NCBI GenBank assembly: GCA_020161535.1
Contig: JAIUNW010000002.1
Location: 124,001-188,000 of the forward strand
Direction: 5' to 3'
From: Bacteroidota bacterium
GTDB taxonomy: Bacteria; Bacteroidota; Bacteroidia; Chitinophagales; Chitinophagaceae
Length of the DNA: 64,000 nucleotides
The position numbers were made by a program, and so were the translations under genes. Positions 53,689-62,227 of this stretch are shown in pieces; within the stretch, counting starts at the first letter, position 1; every line of letters starts with the position of its first letter. The notes beneath the pieces were generated by a model. That model was not told where the DNA came from, ran no database searches, and worked only from the letters and a program-made list of their open reading frames with translations.

Positions 53689-54249
53689 ATGTCACTACGC
53701 GTAGCGCACAGATATTCGAAAGCCCTGATGGATCTTGCCAAAGAAACCGGCAAGGTAGATGCCATCAAGGCTGATCTCGACGGTATTCGCAAAGCCAATA
53801 CGCCCGAGTTGCAACGCTTTTTGCAAAGCCCGGTGATGCAGCATACCAAGAAGATGCAGGTATTCGACGCCATTTTCGGTGGCAAGATTTTACCGGAAAC
53901 CGATGCATTCTTCAAGTTGCTTTTCAACAAAGGCCGTGAAGTGTCATTGAATGCCATACTGGATGCTTTTGATGAATTGTATCGCCAGTTGAAAGGCATT
54001 GAGATTGTGCAACTCACTACAGCGGTGCCGGCATCTGAGGAAATTCGCCAGCAGATTGTGCAGCAATTGGGCCGCATGGATCGTTACCAGGGCAAAAATA
54101 TCCAGTTAAAAGAAAAAGTGGATGGATCGCTGTTGGGTGGATTTGTATTGCAAATGGGCGACGACCTGTTTGATGCCAGTATCATCCGCGATTTGAAAGA
54201 CATCCGCAAACAGTTTGTAGAGAATCTCTACATAGAGCAAATTGATTAA
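53689..54249 (+). CDS. atpH: F1Fo ATP synthase subunit delta
   Basis: A 186-residue OSCP-type subunit joining the b stalk to the top of F1. The N-terminal helical bundle begins VAHRYSKALMDLAKETGKVD, and the C-terminal domain has the conserved DGSLLGGFVLQMGDDLFDAS. It is 10 bp after atpF and 28 bp before atpA. Confidence 0.93.
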   Translation: MSLRVAHRYSKALMDLAKETGKVDAIKADLDGIRKANTPELQRFLQSPVMQHTKKMQVFDAIFGGKILPETDAFFKLLFNKGREVSLNAILDAFDELYRQLKGIEIVQLTTAVPASEEIRQQIVQQLGRMDRYQGKNIQLKEKVDGSLLGGFVLQMGDDLFDASIIRDLKDIRKQFVENLYIEQID

Positions 54250-54277
54250 TAAAAAGACAACGCATAAATAACCAATC

Positions 54278-55858
54278 ATGGTAGACATTAAACCAGACGA
54301 GATATCAGCGATACTGCGCCAGCAGTTAAGCAATTTCAACAGTTCGGCCGAACTGGAAGAAGTGGGAACCGTATTGCAAGTGGGTGATGGTATCGCCCGT
54401 GTTTATGGCCTCAGCAATGTACGCGCCGGTGAACTGGTTGAATTTGGCAATGGCGTGAAAGCCATCGCCCTCAATCTTGAAGAAGACAATGTGGGTGTGG
54501 TATTGATGGGTGATTCTTCTGAGATCAAGGAAGGCGATAAAGTGCGCCGCACCGGCAATATCGCTTCTATTAAAGTAGGCGAGGGACTGGTAGGTCGCGT
54601 GATCAATATGTTGGGTGAACCGATCGACGGTAAAGGACCCATCCAGGGCGAATTGTATGAAATGCCCCTGGAGCGCAAGGCACCGGGTGTTATCTTCCGC
54701 GAGCCGGTAAAAGAGCCTTTGCAAACTGGTATCAAATCGATCGATGCGATGATTCCGATTGGCCGTGGCCAGCGGGAGTTGATCATCGGCGACCGCCAAA
54801 CCGGTAAGACAGCCATTGCACTGGATACCATCATTAACCAGAAAGAATTTTTCAAAGCCGGCAAGCCGGTGTATTGTATATATGTGGCGATCGGTCAGAA
54901 AGCATCTACCATTGCAGGCGTGATGAAGACCCTCGAAGAGAATGGCGCGATGGAATACACCACCATCGTAGCTGCTTCGGCTGCCGACCCCGCACCGCAA
55001 CAATTCTATGCACCATTTGCGGGTGCTGCGATTGGCGAGTTTTTCCGTGATACCGGTCGCCCGGCCCTGATCATTTACGATGATCTGTCGAAGCAGGCCG
55101 TGGCTTATCGTGAAGTATCCTTGTTGCTTCGCCGTCCGCCAGGCCGTGAAGCATATCCCGGCGACGTATTCTACCTGCACAGCCGTTTGCTGGAGCGTGC
55201 CGCCAAAGTGATTGCAAAAGACGAAGTGGCCAAGAACATGAACGACCTGCCAGCCAGTATCAAACACCTGGTGAAAGGCGGTGGATCGTTGACCGCCCTG
55301 CCGATAATTGAAACCCAGGCGGGCGACGTATCGGCCTATATCCCCACCAACGTGATTTCGATTACCGATGGCCAGATCTTCCTGGAAGGCAACCTGTTTA
55401 ATGCGGGTATTCGTCCGGCGATCAACGTCGGTATCTCGGTGAGCCGCGTAGGTGGTAATGCGCAGATCAAATCAATGAAAAAAGTGGCGGGTACCTTGAA
55501 ACTCGACCAGGCCCTGTACCGCGAGCTGGAAGCCTTCTCTAAATTCGGTGGTGACCTCGATGCGGCGACCAAGCTGGTAATTGATAAAGGTGCCCGTAAC
55601 GTGGAGATCCTCAAGCAACCGCAGTTCTCCCCCTTCCCGGTAGAGAAGCAGGTAGCAATTATCTACCTCGGTACCCAGGGTTTGCTGCGTGAAGTGCCGG
55701 TGAACAAGGTGAAAGAGTTTGAAGAGCAGTTCCTGATTGAGATGGAAAATAAACTGCCGAATGTATTGGCTGAATTCAAGAAGGGCAACCTGCCGGAAGA
55801 TGGTATCAAAGCCATGACCGAGCTGGTAAAAGGCCTGGTGGGGCAGTACAAAGCCTAA
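54278..55858 (+). CDS. atpA: F1Fo ATP synthase subunit alpha
   Basis: A 526-residue F1 subunit, normal length. Seen: [20 protein letters not shown] in the N-terminal crown, Walker [16 protein letters not shown], the arginine-finger region [20 protein letters not shown] and the C-terminal bundle. It binds a non-catalytic nucleotide at each alpha-beta interface. A strong terminator follows 22 bp after the stop codon, and no gamma-subunit gene comes after it. Confidence 0.97.
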   Translation: MVDIKPDEISAILRQQLSNFNSSAELEEVGTVLQVGDGIARVYGLSNVRAGELVEFGNGVKAIALNLEEDNVGVVLMGDSSEIKEGDKVRRTGNIASIKVGEGLVGRVINMLGEPIDGKGPIQGELYEMPLERKAPGVIFREPVKEPLQTGIKSIDAMIPIGRGQRELIIGDRQTGKTAIALDTIINQKEFFKAGKPVYCIYVAIGQKASTIAGVMKTLEENGAMEYTTIVAASAADPAPQQFYAPFAGAAIGEFFRDTGRPALIIYDDLSKQAVAYREVSLLLRRPPGREAYPGDVFYLHSRLLERAAKVIAKDEVAKNMNDLPASIKHLVKGGGSLTALPIIETQAGDVSAYIPTNVISITDGQIFLEGNLFNAGIRPAINVGISVSRVGGNAQIKSMKKVAGTLKLDQALYRELEAFSKFGGDLDAATKLVIDKGARNVEILKQPQFSPFPVEKQVAIIYLGTQGLLREVPVNKVKEFEEQFLIEMENKLPNVLAEFKKGNLPEDGIKAMTELVKGLVGQYKA

Positions 55859-55880
55859 GCTTAGCTTCTTTATATAGTGC

Positions 55881-55909
55881 GCCGCCGGATATCCTCCGGT
55901 GGCTTTTTT
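55881..55909 (+). terminator. Intrinsic terminator after atpA
   Basis: Stem GCCGCCGGA (55881-55889) and TCCGGTGGC (55895-55903), one G-T wobble, loop of five, then six T. It ends the atp operon here. Confidence 0.92.
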
Positions 55910-56106
55910 GTGCCAGTACCTCGGGCTGGAGCAGGGCAGTTGGCGCCCGCCGTTCATCCCGCCTGGCAACCGATGGTCATTCTGTTTTCGATAGCGATTT
56001 CCTTAATCTGTTGATTATCAGGTAAAAGTATAATGCACTGTATCGGGTTTAGAAAATAACTGTAAAAAACATGGTATTATGTGATACATGGTACTGGTTT
56101 TTGTTT

Positions 56107-56114
56107 TATCTTTG
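56107..56114 (+). promoter_or_regulatory. TAnnTTTG -7 box of the first small-protein gene
   Basis: TATCTTTG, 37 bases before the ATG at 56152. The second small-protein gene has a weaker AAACTTTG at 56424-56431, 43 bases before its ATG. Confidence 0.5.
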
Positions 56115-56151
56115 AGTCATCAAACAAACAATCACCATAAAAACAAAAGTC

Positions 56152-56349
56152 ATGAAAACCACTTCCAACCAACTGTTCCCTGCTATCTCGATCAGCAATT
56201 TCAACGCCCTGACCCAGGTAGTTAGGGAAACCATTGCGGCCGATCACGACAGCAAGGCTTTCAAAGCCGTGAATCTGTGGAAGGTTCAGCAAAAGAGAAG
56301 GCCCGCTTTTACCAAAAGAAGGACTGTTGCATCCATCCTGTTCATTTAA
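56152..56349 (+). CDS. Small basic protein, paralogue A of a tandem pair
   Basis: A 65-residue protein with no signal peptide or membrane helix. It aligns without gaps to the protein encoded at 56475-56663: shared positions include MK, NxLF, ALT, ET, SxxFKAV and LWKxQ. The core KAFKAVNLWKVQ is followed by a basic tail (QKRRPAFTKRRT) and a hydrophobic end. Two similar proteins kept in tandem, each with its own leader, is good evidence that both are real. No known family recognised; the charge suggests binding to nucleic acid or another acidic partner, which is speculation. Confidence 0.68.
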   Translation: MKTTSNQLFPAISISNFNALTQVVRETIAADHDSKAFKAVNLWKVQQKRRPAFTKRRTVASILFI

Positions 56350-56474
56350 CGGCAAAAGCCATCCATTCACCGAACAAAGCAGGTAGTTGGTCTAAATCAT
56401 TTCATTCAGGGCCAAATAACTGCAAACTTTGCGGCGACAAATAGAAAAAAAGTCAAATAGTAAAATCACCAATC

Positions 56475-56663
56475 ATGAAAAGCAACATCAACAACCTGTT
56501 TCAACCCATTAGTAAAGAGAGCCTGATTGCCCTTACTACAGAAGTAAAAGAAACAGTAGCCGAAGTAAACAACAGCCGTTCTTTTAAAGCAGTAGACCTC
56601 TGGAAGATCCAGTCATCTACCCGTAAGTTCGCTACCCGCAGTCGCCAGATTCTTGGCGCTTAA
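56475..56663 (+). CDS. Small basic protein, paralogue B of a tandem pair
   Basis: A 62-residue protein, about 45 percent identical by hand count to the neighbour at 56152-56349. It starts MKSNINNLFQPISKESL, keeps ALT, VKETVAE and SFKAVDLWKIQ, and ends in a basic tail (STRKFATRSRQILGA). The short N-terminal Asn-rich start and internal LWK are the most constant parts. An uncommon stem-loop lies 36 bp after the stop. Function unknown. Confidence 0.68.
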   Translation: MKSNINNLFQPISKESLIALTTEVKETVAEVNNSRSFKAVDLWKIQSSTRKFATRSRQILGA

Positions 56664-56698
56664 TCTTGCCCCTAACGATTGCTGTCATCGTTTATACA

Positions 56699-56738
56699 GG
56701 GCTATTTTAATTACACAGTTGGTGTATTAAAATAGCCC
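56699..56738. other. Long stem-loop without T-run
   Basis: GGGCTATTTTAAT (56699-56711) pairs perfectly with ATTAAAATAGCCC (56726-56738); inside, after one unpaired T, ACAC pairs with GTGT around a five-base loop. No T-run follows, so it is a poor intrinsic terminator. It may instead protect the 3' end of the small-protein mRNA or bind a protein. The surrounding 56664-56914 holds no gene. Confidence 0.7.
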
Positions 56739-56914
56739 GGCCGGGAGAGGGGAAAATTCCATTCGTCGAAAACCGGTAATCCCCACTTGCATTTATGAAA
56801 TCGGCTTACCATCTTTGTTAGGTCATCACGACATCCTCCCAATACCTCCTGATCGCCACTCCTCCAATCCTGTTTCATTTTTCTGATTCCTAAGATTAAC
56901 TGGTTGATTCCAAT

Positions 56915-56951
56915 ATCTATAGTTCGTTTTTCACATACCCTAACTATAGAT
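56915..56951. promoter_or_regulatory. Perfect 10 bp inverted repeat abutting a start codon
   Basis: ATCTATAGTT (56915-56924) and AACTATAGAT (56942-56951) are exact reverse complements with a 17 bp spacer. The second arm ends one base before the ATG at 56953. It could be an operator or an RNA hairpin controlling initiation. Confidence 0.6.
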
Positions 56952-56952
56952 C

Positions 56953-57993
56953 ATGAAACTGTTGTACCCTTCTATCAAAGCTATTTTTTCAGTAATGCTG
57001 ATGGTTATCGCCGGCAGCACCAGTGCACAAAACCTTTCTTTTAATGCGTATCGCCTGGTGAATGGTGGCGACGGACAAAAAGGCGCCGAATATCGTTTCG
57101 ACGGTGTAGTAAGCAATGCCTTTGGTCAGCCTGTAACAGATTGTATTGTTCGTATTGAAAATATTTCGGCTGGTGTGCAGTTGAAGAATATTGATGCAAC
57201 TGGCGATGCAGCCTTGCAACCAGTAGTTGAGCACATGAATACCACCGGCCCTTCCTGGATTGAATTTAGTTTTCGTTTTGTTCAACACCAGGAGAATAAT
57301 TTCCAAAGTATTGAAACAACCCTTCCTGCCCTCGCCGCTTCGGTATATGGATTGAATGGTTTTGACCGGGCGCAGGAGTTTGTTGAATATGACCTCGGCA
57401 ACAACAGCCAGGTAGTGTATGAAACTGCCGTGAACAACTTGATGGTGAGCCGTTCTGGAAACGCTTTTCATGCAGAGAACAAATGGGGCATTCTGACAGC
57501 AGGTAAGAACAATGTGGAGAAGATGAGTCTGATGAACCAGCAGGTATCGACTTTCAAAGTGAAAGTGGGTATCAACCGCAAGAACCAAACCTGGACAGGT
57601 ACCAGCACGTATAACCTGGAACTGAGCAATAACAATGAAGCACTGGTGGCCGCTTATGGTGTACAGAACAGCAACAATGTAACGCTCGCCGGTTTTAAAA
57701 TGGACGGCAAGAAAGAAACCAATTTCAAAGGTGAGCAGGTTGAAATGGGTGCTTCTGCCCGCCAGTTCACCGAGAGCCTGAAACTGGGATTGCCGCTGAA
57801 CTGGATTAACCACGAAGTAGTGTTTGACATTTATAATGCTGATGGCCAAAAGGTTCGCACGGTGATTGAGCACAAAGCTGCCGGAACGGTGAAACTGGAA
57901 ATGCAAGACCTGGCCAATGGCAGCCTGATGATTCGCGCCACCTGCGGTAAAGAATTCGCTTTGCAGCCGGCCTTTCATATGGCCCAGCTCTAA
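56953..57993 (+). CDS. Secreted protein of unknown function
   Basis: A 346-residue exported protein with a signal peptide ending STSAQ. The mature part looks beta-rich: an N-terminal module (NLSFNAYRLVNGGDGQKGAE, PVTDCIVRIENISAGVQ), a middle part (TGTSTYNLELSNNNEALVAA) and a C-terminal module with VVFDIYNADGQKVRTVIEHK and LANGSLMIRATCGKEF. The last module resembles type IX sorting domains in its Asp-x-x-Gly-x-x-V turn but lacks the usual C-terminal Lys-rich end. It has its own inverted repeat upstream and a terminator downstream. Confidence 0.7.
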   Translation: MKLLYPSIKAIFSVMLMVIAGSTSAQNLSFNAYRLVNGGDGQKGAEYRFDGVVSNAFGQPVTDCIVRIENISAGVQLKNIDATGDAALQPVVEHMNTTGPSWIEFSFRFVQHQENNFQSIETTLPALAASVYGLNGFDRAQEFVEYDLGNNSQVVYETAVNNLMVSRSGNAFHAENKWGILTAGKNNVEKMSLMNQQVSTFKVKVGINRKNQTWTGTSTYNLELSNNNEALVAAYGVQNSNNVTLAGFKMDGKKETNFKGEQVEMGASARQFTESLKLGLPLNWINHEVVFDIYNADGQKVRTVIEHKAAGTVKLEMQDLANGSLMIRATCGKEFALQPAFHMAQL

Positions 57994-58061
57994 CTAATTT
58001 TTGGACGGTGCGTGTTGGTCCGCACGAAAGATTTATAGTTTTAAAGGGTACGATCAACAAA

Positions 58062-58092
58062 GGCCTGGCTATTCTTAGCCGGGCCATTTTTT
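58062..58092 (+). terminator. Intrinsic terminator
   Basis: GGCCTGGCTA (58062-58071) pairs with TAGCCGGGCC (58076-58085), one T-G wobble, loop TTCT, then A and six T. It ends the gene at 56953-57993. Confidence 0.9.
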
Positions 58093-58132
58093 AAAATAGT
58101 TGGTTTATAGTATAAACTAGTTTACATTTGAT

Positions 58133-58140
58133 AAAAATTA
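58133..58140 (+). promoter_or_regulatory. TAnnTTTG -7 box of the TonB receptor gene
   Basis: TACATTTG ends 4 bases before the ATG codon region that starts at 58145, again close enough for a leaderless start. Confidence 0.48.
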
Positions 58141-58144
58141 GACG

Positions 58145-60382
58145 ATGATACGCCTGCGTCTCCTTCTCCTACTGCTGGTAAGCCTGCTCTCGCTCCACCT
58201 CGGGGCACAAACCCGAGTAAGTGGTATCCTGACCAACAAAGCGGGCAAACCGGTTCCCGGCGCCAGCATCGGTATGAAAGGCAGCTACGACGGTGCCACT
58301 TCCGACAGCACAGGCCGGTATTTATTTGATACGGAGGAAAAAGGAAACCAGGTGCTGACTGTCTCCTGTATCGGTTACCAGCCTTTTGAGAAAAGCATCG
58401 AGCTCAGCGGATCTTCGCTCGTATTGAATATCAGCCTGCGCGAGTTGGCCAGTGAACTGAAAGCCGTGGTGGTAACAGCCGGCAGCTTTGAAGCGAGCGA
58501 TACCAAACGCACCACGGTGCTCAATTCAATCGATGTGGTCACTACAGCCAGTGCCAATGCCGATATCACAGCGGCCATCAAAACATTGCCCGGCACCCAG
58601 CAAGTGGGGGAGAAAGAAGGCCTGTTCATTCGCGGTGGCAGTGGTGAAGAGGCCAAAGTGTTTATTGATGGCACCCTGGTCAACAACTATTTCTATTCGG
58701 CCGTGCCGAATATTTCACAACGGGGTCGCTTCTCGCCCTTTCTGTTTAAAGGAACGGTTTTCAGTTCCGGCGGCTATTCGGCCTTGTACGGCCAGGCCTT
58801 ATCGGGTGCCCTGATTCTTGAAACGATCGATATGCCCGAACAAAGCCAGGCAAGCCTGGGTGTTTCTTCGGTAGGCCTCAGTGCGGGCTATCAGCAATTG
58901 AATAAAAAGAAAACCTTTAGTTGGGGCGGGTCTTATTCTTACACCAACCTCCTGCCTTATTTCGCCCTGGTAAAACAACGCGTCGATTATTTCAAAGTGC
59001 CGGCCTACCAGGATGCAGATGCCAATTTCAGGTGGAAGACCAGTAAAACAGGCATGCTTAAATTTTACGGCACTTTCCAGGCAAACCGCCTCGGTTTGCG
59101 ATCGGCCGATATCGATTCTGCTGCTTTAAAAGATGCATTCGCCCTTAAGAACCACAATATATATGGTAACCTTTCCTGGCGCGAAAAACTAAACGACGAC
59201 TGGCGCTTGTTCATCGGAAGCTCGTTCAGCACCAATCGCGACGATATCAATAACGAAATACAAAACCAGCAGAACCAACCACAGCACATCGCGGTACTGC
59301 CCTGGAAGGTGAAAGCTTTCAATGCACTTAGCAAAGGCAGTCTTTCTCAGGTGAAAACAGTGCTCGAAAGAAAATTTGCCGGTTTAACCAGTATCCGATT
59401 TGGCGCCGAATACCTGTATTACCACGATGATATTACGTATAACGATACCCTGCTACGCCACAATATCATCAACGATCATTTCAAAGCGGCTTTTGCGGAG
59501 GCAGATATTTATGTAACCAATAACCTGGCTGCCAAGATCGGCACCCGCCTGGAACATTCTTCTTTACTGAACAAAGCCAACTGGGTGCCCCGGGTTTCGT
59601 TGGCCTATCGCCTTGGTAAACTGGGGCAGGCATCTTTGGCCTACGGCATATTTTACCAGAAACCAGAAAAAACACAACTGATCATCGACCCGAACCTGAA
59701 CTATACCCGGGCCTCGCATTTTATAGCGAATTTTCAAAAAGTAACCGCTACCCGTACGCTTCGATTGGAGGCATTCTACAAAAAATACGAAGACCTGGTA
59801 AAAACCTATCCCACGATGAACAACAACGGTTATGGTTATGCGAAAGGGGTGGAGTTGTTTTGGCGGGATAAAAAAACAGTGAAAAATGTGGACTACTGGA
59901 TTTCCTATTCTTTTCTCGACACCAAGCGAGATTACCTCAACTACCCGTATGCATTAACGCCCAATTTTGCCGCAACGCATACCGCATCGCTGGTGGTGAA
60001 AAGGTTTATCACCAATTGGAAAACACAAATCAACGGCTCTTATTCTTTTGCCACCGGCCGGCCTTATTATGGTATGCGCTACGATGCCGGCAGTGCCAAA
60101 TATGAAATGTTCGACCAGGGCCGCACGCCTTCTTTCAACAACCTTAGCATTAGCGTAAACTACCTGCCCACCATCGGTAAGAAAGACAGCAAAACCTTTG
60201 TGGTTTGGGTGCTGTCGGTGAACAATGTATTGAACCAAAAACAATTGTACAATTACAGCTATTCTTACAATGGTTTGATCAAACAACCGGTACAACCGCC
60301 GGCCAACCAGTTTTTCTTTATCGGTTGTTTTCTCAGTTTCGGTGTAGATCGTACCCAAGACGTCATCAACAGCAATCTTTAA
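58145..60382 (+). CDS. TonB-dependent outer-membrane receptor
   Basis: A 745-residue receptor with signal peptide (to about residue 21, HLGAQ). Residues 22-105 are a carboxypeptidase-regulatory-like beta domain (VSGILTNKAGKPVPGASIGM). The plug follows at about 115-225, with TLPGTQQVGEKEGLFIRGGS and VFIDGTLVNNYFY. The remaining 500 residues form the barrel. No SusD partner gene follows, so it is not a SusC-type glycan importer; siderophore, cobalamin or peptide substrates are possible. A 213-residue secreted protein and a winged-helix regulator follow closely (20 and 8 bp). Confidence 0.92.
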   Translation: MIRLRLLLLLLVSLLSLHLGAQTRVSGILTNKAGKPVPGASIGMKGSYDGATSDSTGRYLFDTEEKGNQVLTVSCIGYQPFEKSIELSGSSLVLNISLRELASELKAVVVTAGSFEASDTKRTTVLNSIDVVTTASANADITAAIKTLPGTQQVGEKEGLFIRGGSGEEAKVFIDGTLVNNYFYSAVPNISQRGRFSPFLFKGTVFSSGGYSALYGQALSGALILETIDMPEQSQASLGVSSVGLSAGYQQLNKKKTFSWGGSYSYTNLLPYFALVKQRVDYFKVPAYQDADANFRWKTSKTGMLKFYGTFQANRLGLRSADIDSAALKDAFALKNHNIYGNLSWREKLNDDWRLFIGSSFSTNRDDINNEIQNQQNQPQHIAVLPWKVKAFNALSKGSLSQVKTVLERKFAGLTSIRFGAEYLYYHDDITYNDTLLRHNIINDHFKAAFAEADIYVTNNLAAKIGTRLEHSSLLNKANWVPRVSLAYRLGKLGQASLAYGIFYQKPEKTQLIIDPNLNYTRASHFIANFQKVTATRTLRLEAFYKKYEDLVKTYPTMNNNGYGYAKGVELFWRDKKTVKNVDYWISYSFLDTKRDYLNYPYALTPNFAATHTASLVVKRFITNWKTQINGSYSFATGRPYYGMRYDAGSAKYEMFDQGRTPSFNNLSISVNYLPTIGKKDSKTFVVWVLSVNNVLNQKQLYNYSYSYNGLIKQPVQPPANQFFFIGCFLSFGVDRTQDVINSNL

Positions 60383-60402
60383 TTGACCATAATACCAACA
60401 TC

Positions 60403-61044
60403 ATGAAAAAGACAGTTTTATTTTTTGCATTCGGTTTGCTGGCCCTGAGCGGCTTTGCCCAATCTGCCAAATACGATGCAGCCATGCAGGCGCAAATCGC
60501 CAAACTCGCCACTGCGCATACAGATAACAGTTATCCTGCCCTGGCAAATAGTTTTGAACGCATTGGCGATGCAGAGAAAACACAGTGGTTGCCTTATTAC
60601 TATGCTGCCTATGCCACCGTGATGGGCGCTTTTATGGAGAAAGACCCATCCAAAGTTGACGCCGTGGCAGATAAAGCCGAAACACTGATCAACAAAGCCG
60701 AAAGTCTTGCTGGGTCGCCAAACAGCGAATTGTATGTCGTAAAAAGCATGATCGCCACGGCTCATCTGCAAGTGGATCCGCAGAGCCGCTGGCAACAATA
60801 CGGACAGGTGTCGGCAGAGAATATAGCAAAAGCCAAACAAGCCGATCCAACCAATCCCCGCCCGGTTTACCTGGAAGCACAATCCAGTTTCTTTACACCC
60901 GAAGCTTTTGGTGGTGGCAAAAAAGTAGCCAAGCCGATTTTTGAAAAAGCACTTGCTATGTTCCCCGCCTTCAAGCCCGCGGGCGCCTTGTATCCGACCT
61001 GGGGCAAAGAAGCCACTGAATATTTTTTAAGTCAGTGCCAATAA
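60403..61044 (+). CDS. Secreted helical-repeat (TPR-like) protein
   Basis: A 213-residue exported protein (signal MKKTVLFFAFGLLALSGFAQ). The mature part is helical: YPALANSFERIGDAEKTQWL, LPYYYAAYATVMGAFM, AETLINKAESLAGSPNSELY and AKPIFEKALAMFPAFKPAGA suggest three to four TPR-like hairpins. The longer in-frame start at 60205 lies inside the receptor gene and is rejected. It follows the TonB receptor by 20 bp, so it may be a periplasmic partner of it. Confidence 0.8.
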   Translation: MKKTVLFFAFGLLALSGFAQSAKYDAAMQAQIAKLATAHTDNSYPALANSFERIGDAEKTQWLPYYYAAYATVMGAFMEKDPSKVDAVADKAETLINKAESLAGSPNSELYVVKSMIATAHLQVDPQSRWQQYGQVSAENIAKAKQADPTNPRPVYLEAQSSFFTPEAFGGGKKVAKPIFEKALAMFPAFKPAGALYPTWGKEATEYFLSQCQ

Positions 61045-61052
61045 CACATCAC

Positions 61053-61343
61053 ATGTTTAAAGAACTCGACCCCGTTTTACATACACCGTTAAGGCTGGCG
61101 GTCATGTCGCTGTTGATCAGCGTGAAGGAGGCTGAGTTCACTTTTCTGAAAGAAAAAACCAATGCCACGGCGGGCAACCTGAGTGTGCAATTGAATAAGT
61201 TGAAAGATGCCGGTTATATCGACGTGACCAAGCAGTTCCGCGAAAATTATCCGCAGACGCGCTGTTCGGTCACGCCGAAAGGCATTAAAGCCTTTGAAGA
61301 ATATGTGAAGAACCTGCAGTCGTACCTGCAAGCAGGAAAATAG
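61053..61343 (+). CDS. Winged-helix transcriptional regulator (HTH_34/MarR-like)
   Basis: A 96-residue single-domain DNA-binding protein. HTPLRLAVMSLLISVKEAEF and the recognition helix TNATAGNLSVQLNKLKDAGY are followed by a wing YIDVTKQFRENYPQTRCSVT and a C-terminal helix. This matches short winged-helix proteins of the HTH_34 type. It starts 8 bp after the secreted TPR-like gene and its stop abuts that of the next, convergent gene with no spacer. It may regulate the receptor operon it belongs to. Confidence 0.88.
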   Translation: MFKELDPVLHTPLRLAVMSLLISVKEAEFTFLKEKTNATAGNLSVQLNKLKDAGYIDVTKQFRENYPQTRCSVTPKGIKAFEEYVKNLQSYLQAGK

Positions 61344-62036
61344 TTATTCCTTGATCAGGCGAACTTTCATCGCCTCCTTGCTGTTGACGCGAATCTCCAG
61401 CCAGTAGATGCCTTTCTCCAACTGACTGGTACCGGTGAGTCCCAACACTTGTTTGCCGGCACCCAGTTTTCCTTTTTTAGTCATGATCTCTTTGCCTGCC
61501 TCATTGGTCAGTTCAGCAATCATATAACTTTCTTCGGCCAGTTCCAGTTGAAAATGGATATCGTTTTTTTCGGGGTCGGGAAAAACCGATACGCAATCAA
61601 CCGAACCATTGCGGGCTACACGAATCAACATTGGCTTCGTGTAAGAAAAACTGTTTTCGCTATTGCGCCAGCCGATGCGATAATACACATCGCGCAGTTT
61701 CATGGCTTTGGCTGGCAGGTGATCGGTATAAGTAAATTGTTTGCCTTCAACAGCCGCTTTGCCATCGAGGTCTTCAAAATGCTCGCCGTCCATGCTACGC
61801 TGCACCATATACGCGCGGGGCATTTCCATATTGGAAGCCCAGGCGATGTTTACTTTGTTTTTTACGAATACTGCGGAGATGGCTTTGATACCGGAGTTCG
61901 CGGGACCATAATTGAATGCAGCATCTTCAGGAAAGGAAAAATGTTCAAGGTTGACCGATGCCTGTTGCGCATTTGATTTGGAAGCGAACGACATCAACAG
62001 GGCGAGACACAATACGACGATTACAAACCGTTTCAT
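61344..62036 (-). CDS. Secreted protein with type IX C-terminal sorting domain
   Basis: A 230-residue exported protein: signal peptide ending SNAQQ, a central beta-sandwich (ISAVFVKNKVNIAWASNME, YMVQRSMDGEHFEDLDG), and a C-terminal 80-residue domain of the type A sorting class. The latter shows VFPDPEKNDIHFQLEL, ELTNEAGKEIM, GTSQLEKGIYWLEIRV and a terminal VRLIKE. Substrates with this tail are carried out by the machine to which GldKLMN belongs, and the tail is then removed. It is a likely cargo protein. The mature function is unknown. Confidence 0.82.
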   Translation of the reverse strand: MKRFVIVVLCLALLMSFASKSNAQQASVNLEHFSFPEDAAFNYGPANSGIKAISAVFVKNKVNIAWASNMEMPRAYMVQRSMDGEHFEDLDGKAAVEGKQFTYTDHLPAKAMKLRDVYYRIGWRNSENSFSYTKPMLIRVARNGSVDCVSVFPDPEKNDIHFQLELAEESYMIAELTNEAGKEIMTKKGKLGAGKQVLGLTGTSQLEKGIYWLEIRVNSKEAMKVRLIKE

Positions 62037-62227
62037 AGTAAGTACTTTTTGGGATGATTACGGAATCTGGTTAACTGGCTCCGTTCAGAGGATATGAAAC
62101 AGTAGGGATGGAATAAAAAAGAGAAGTATTCGTAGGTATTGTAGTGCCAAGATAAGGCGGGTGTCTGATATTTGCAATATGGTAGTCGCCGATTTATTGT
62201 GTAAACGTCGAAAAATAGTAAAAAAAC

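Noticed and set aside
54326..55267. 313-codon minus-strand frame
   Set aside because: Lies wholly inside atpA, whose identity is certain.
56989..57978. 329-codon minus-strand frame
   Set aside because: Mirror of the secreted-protein gene on the plus strand, which has a signal peptide, an upstream regulatory repeat and a terminator.
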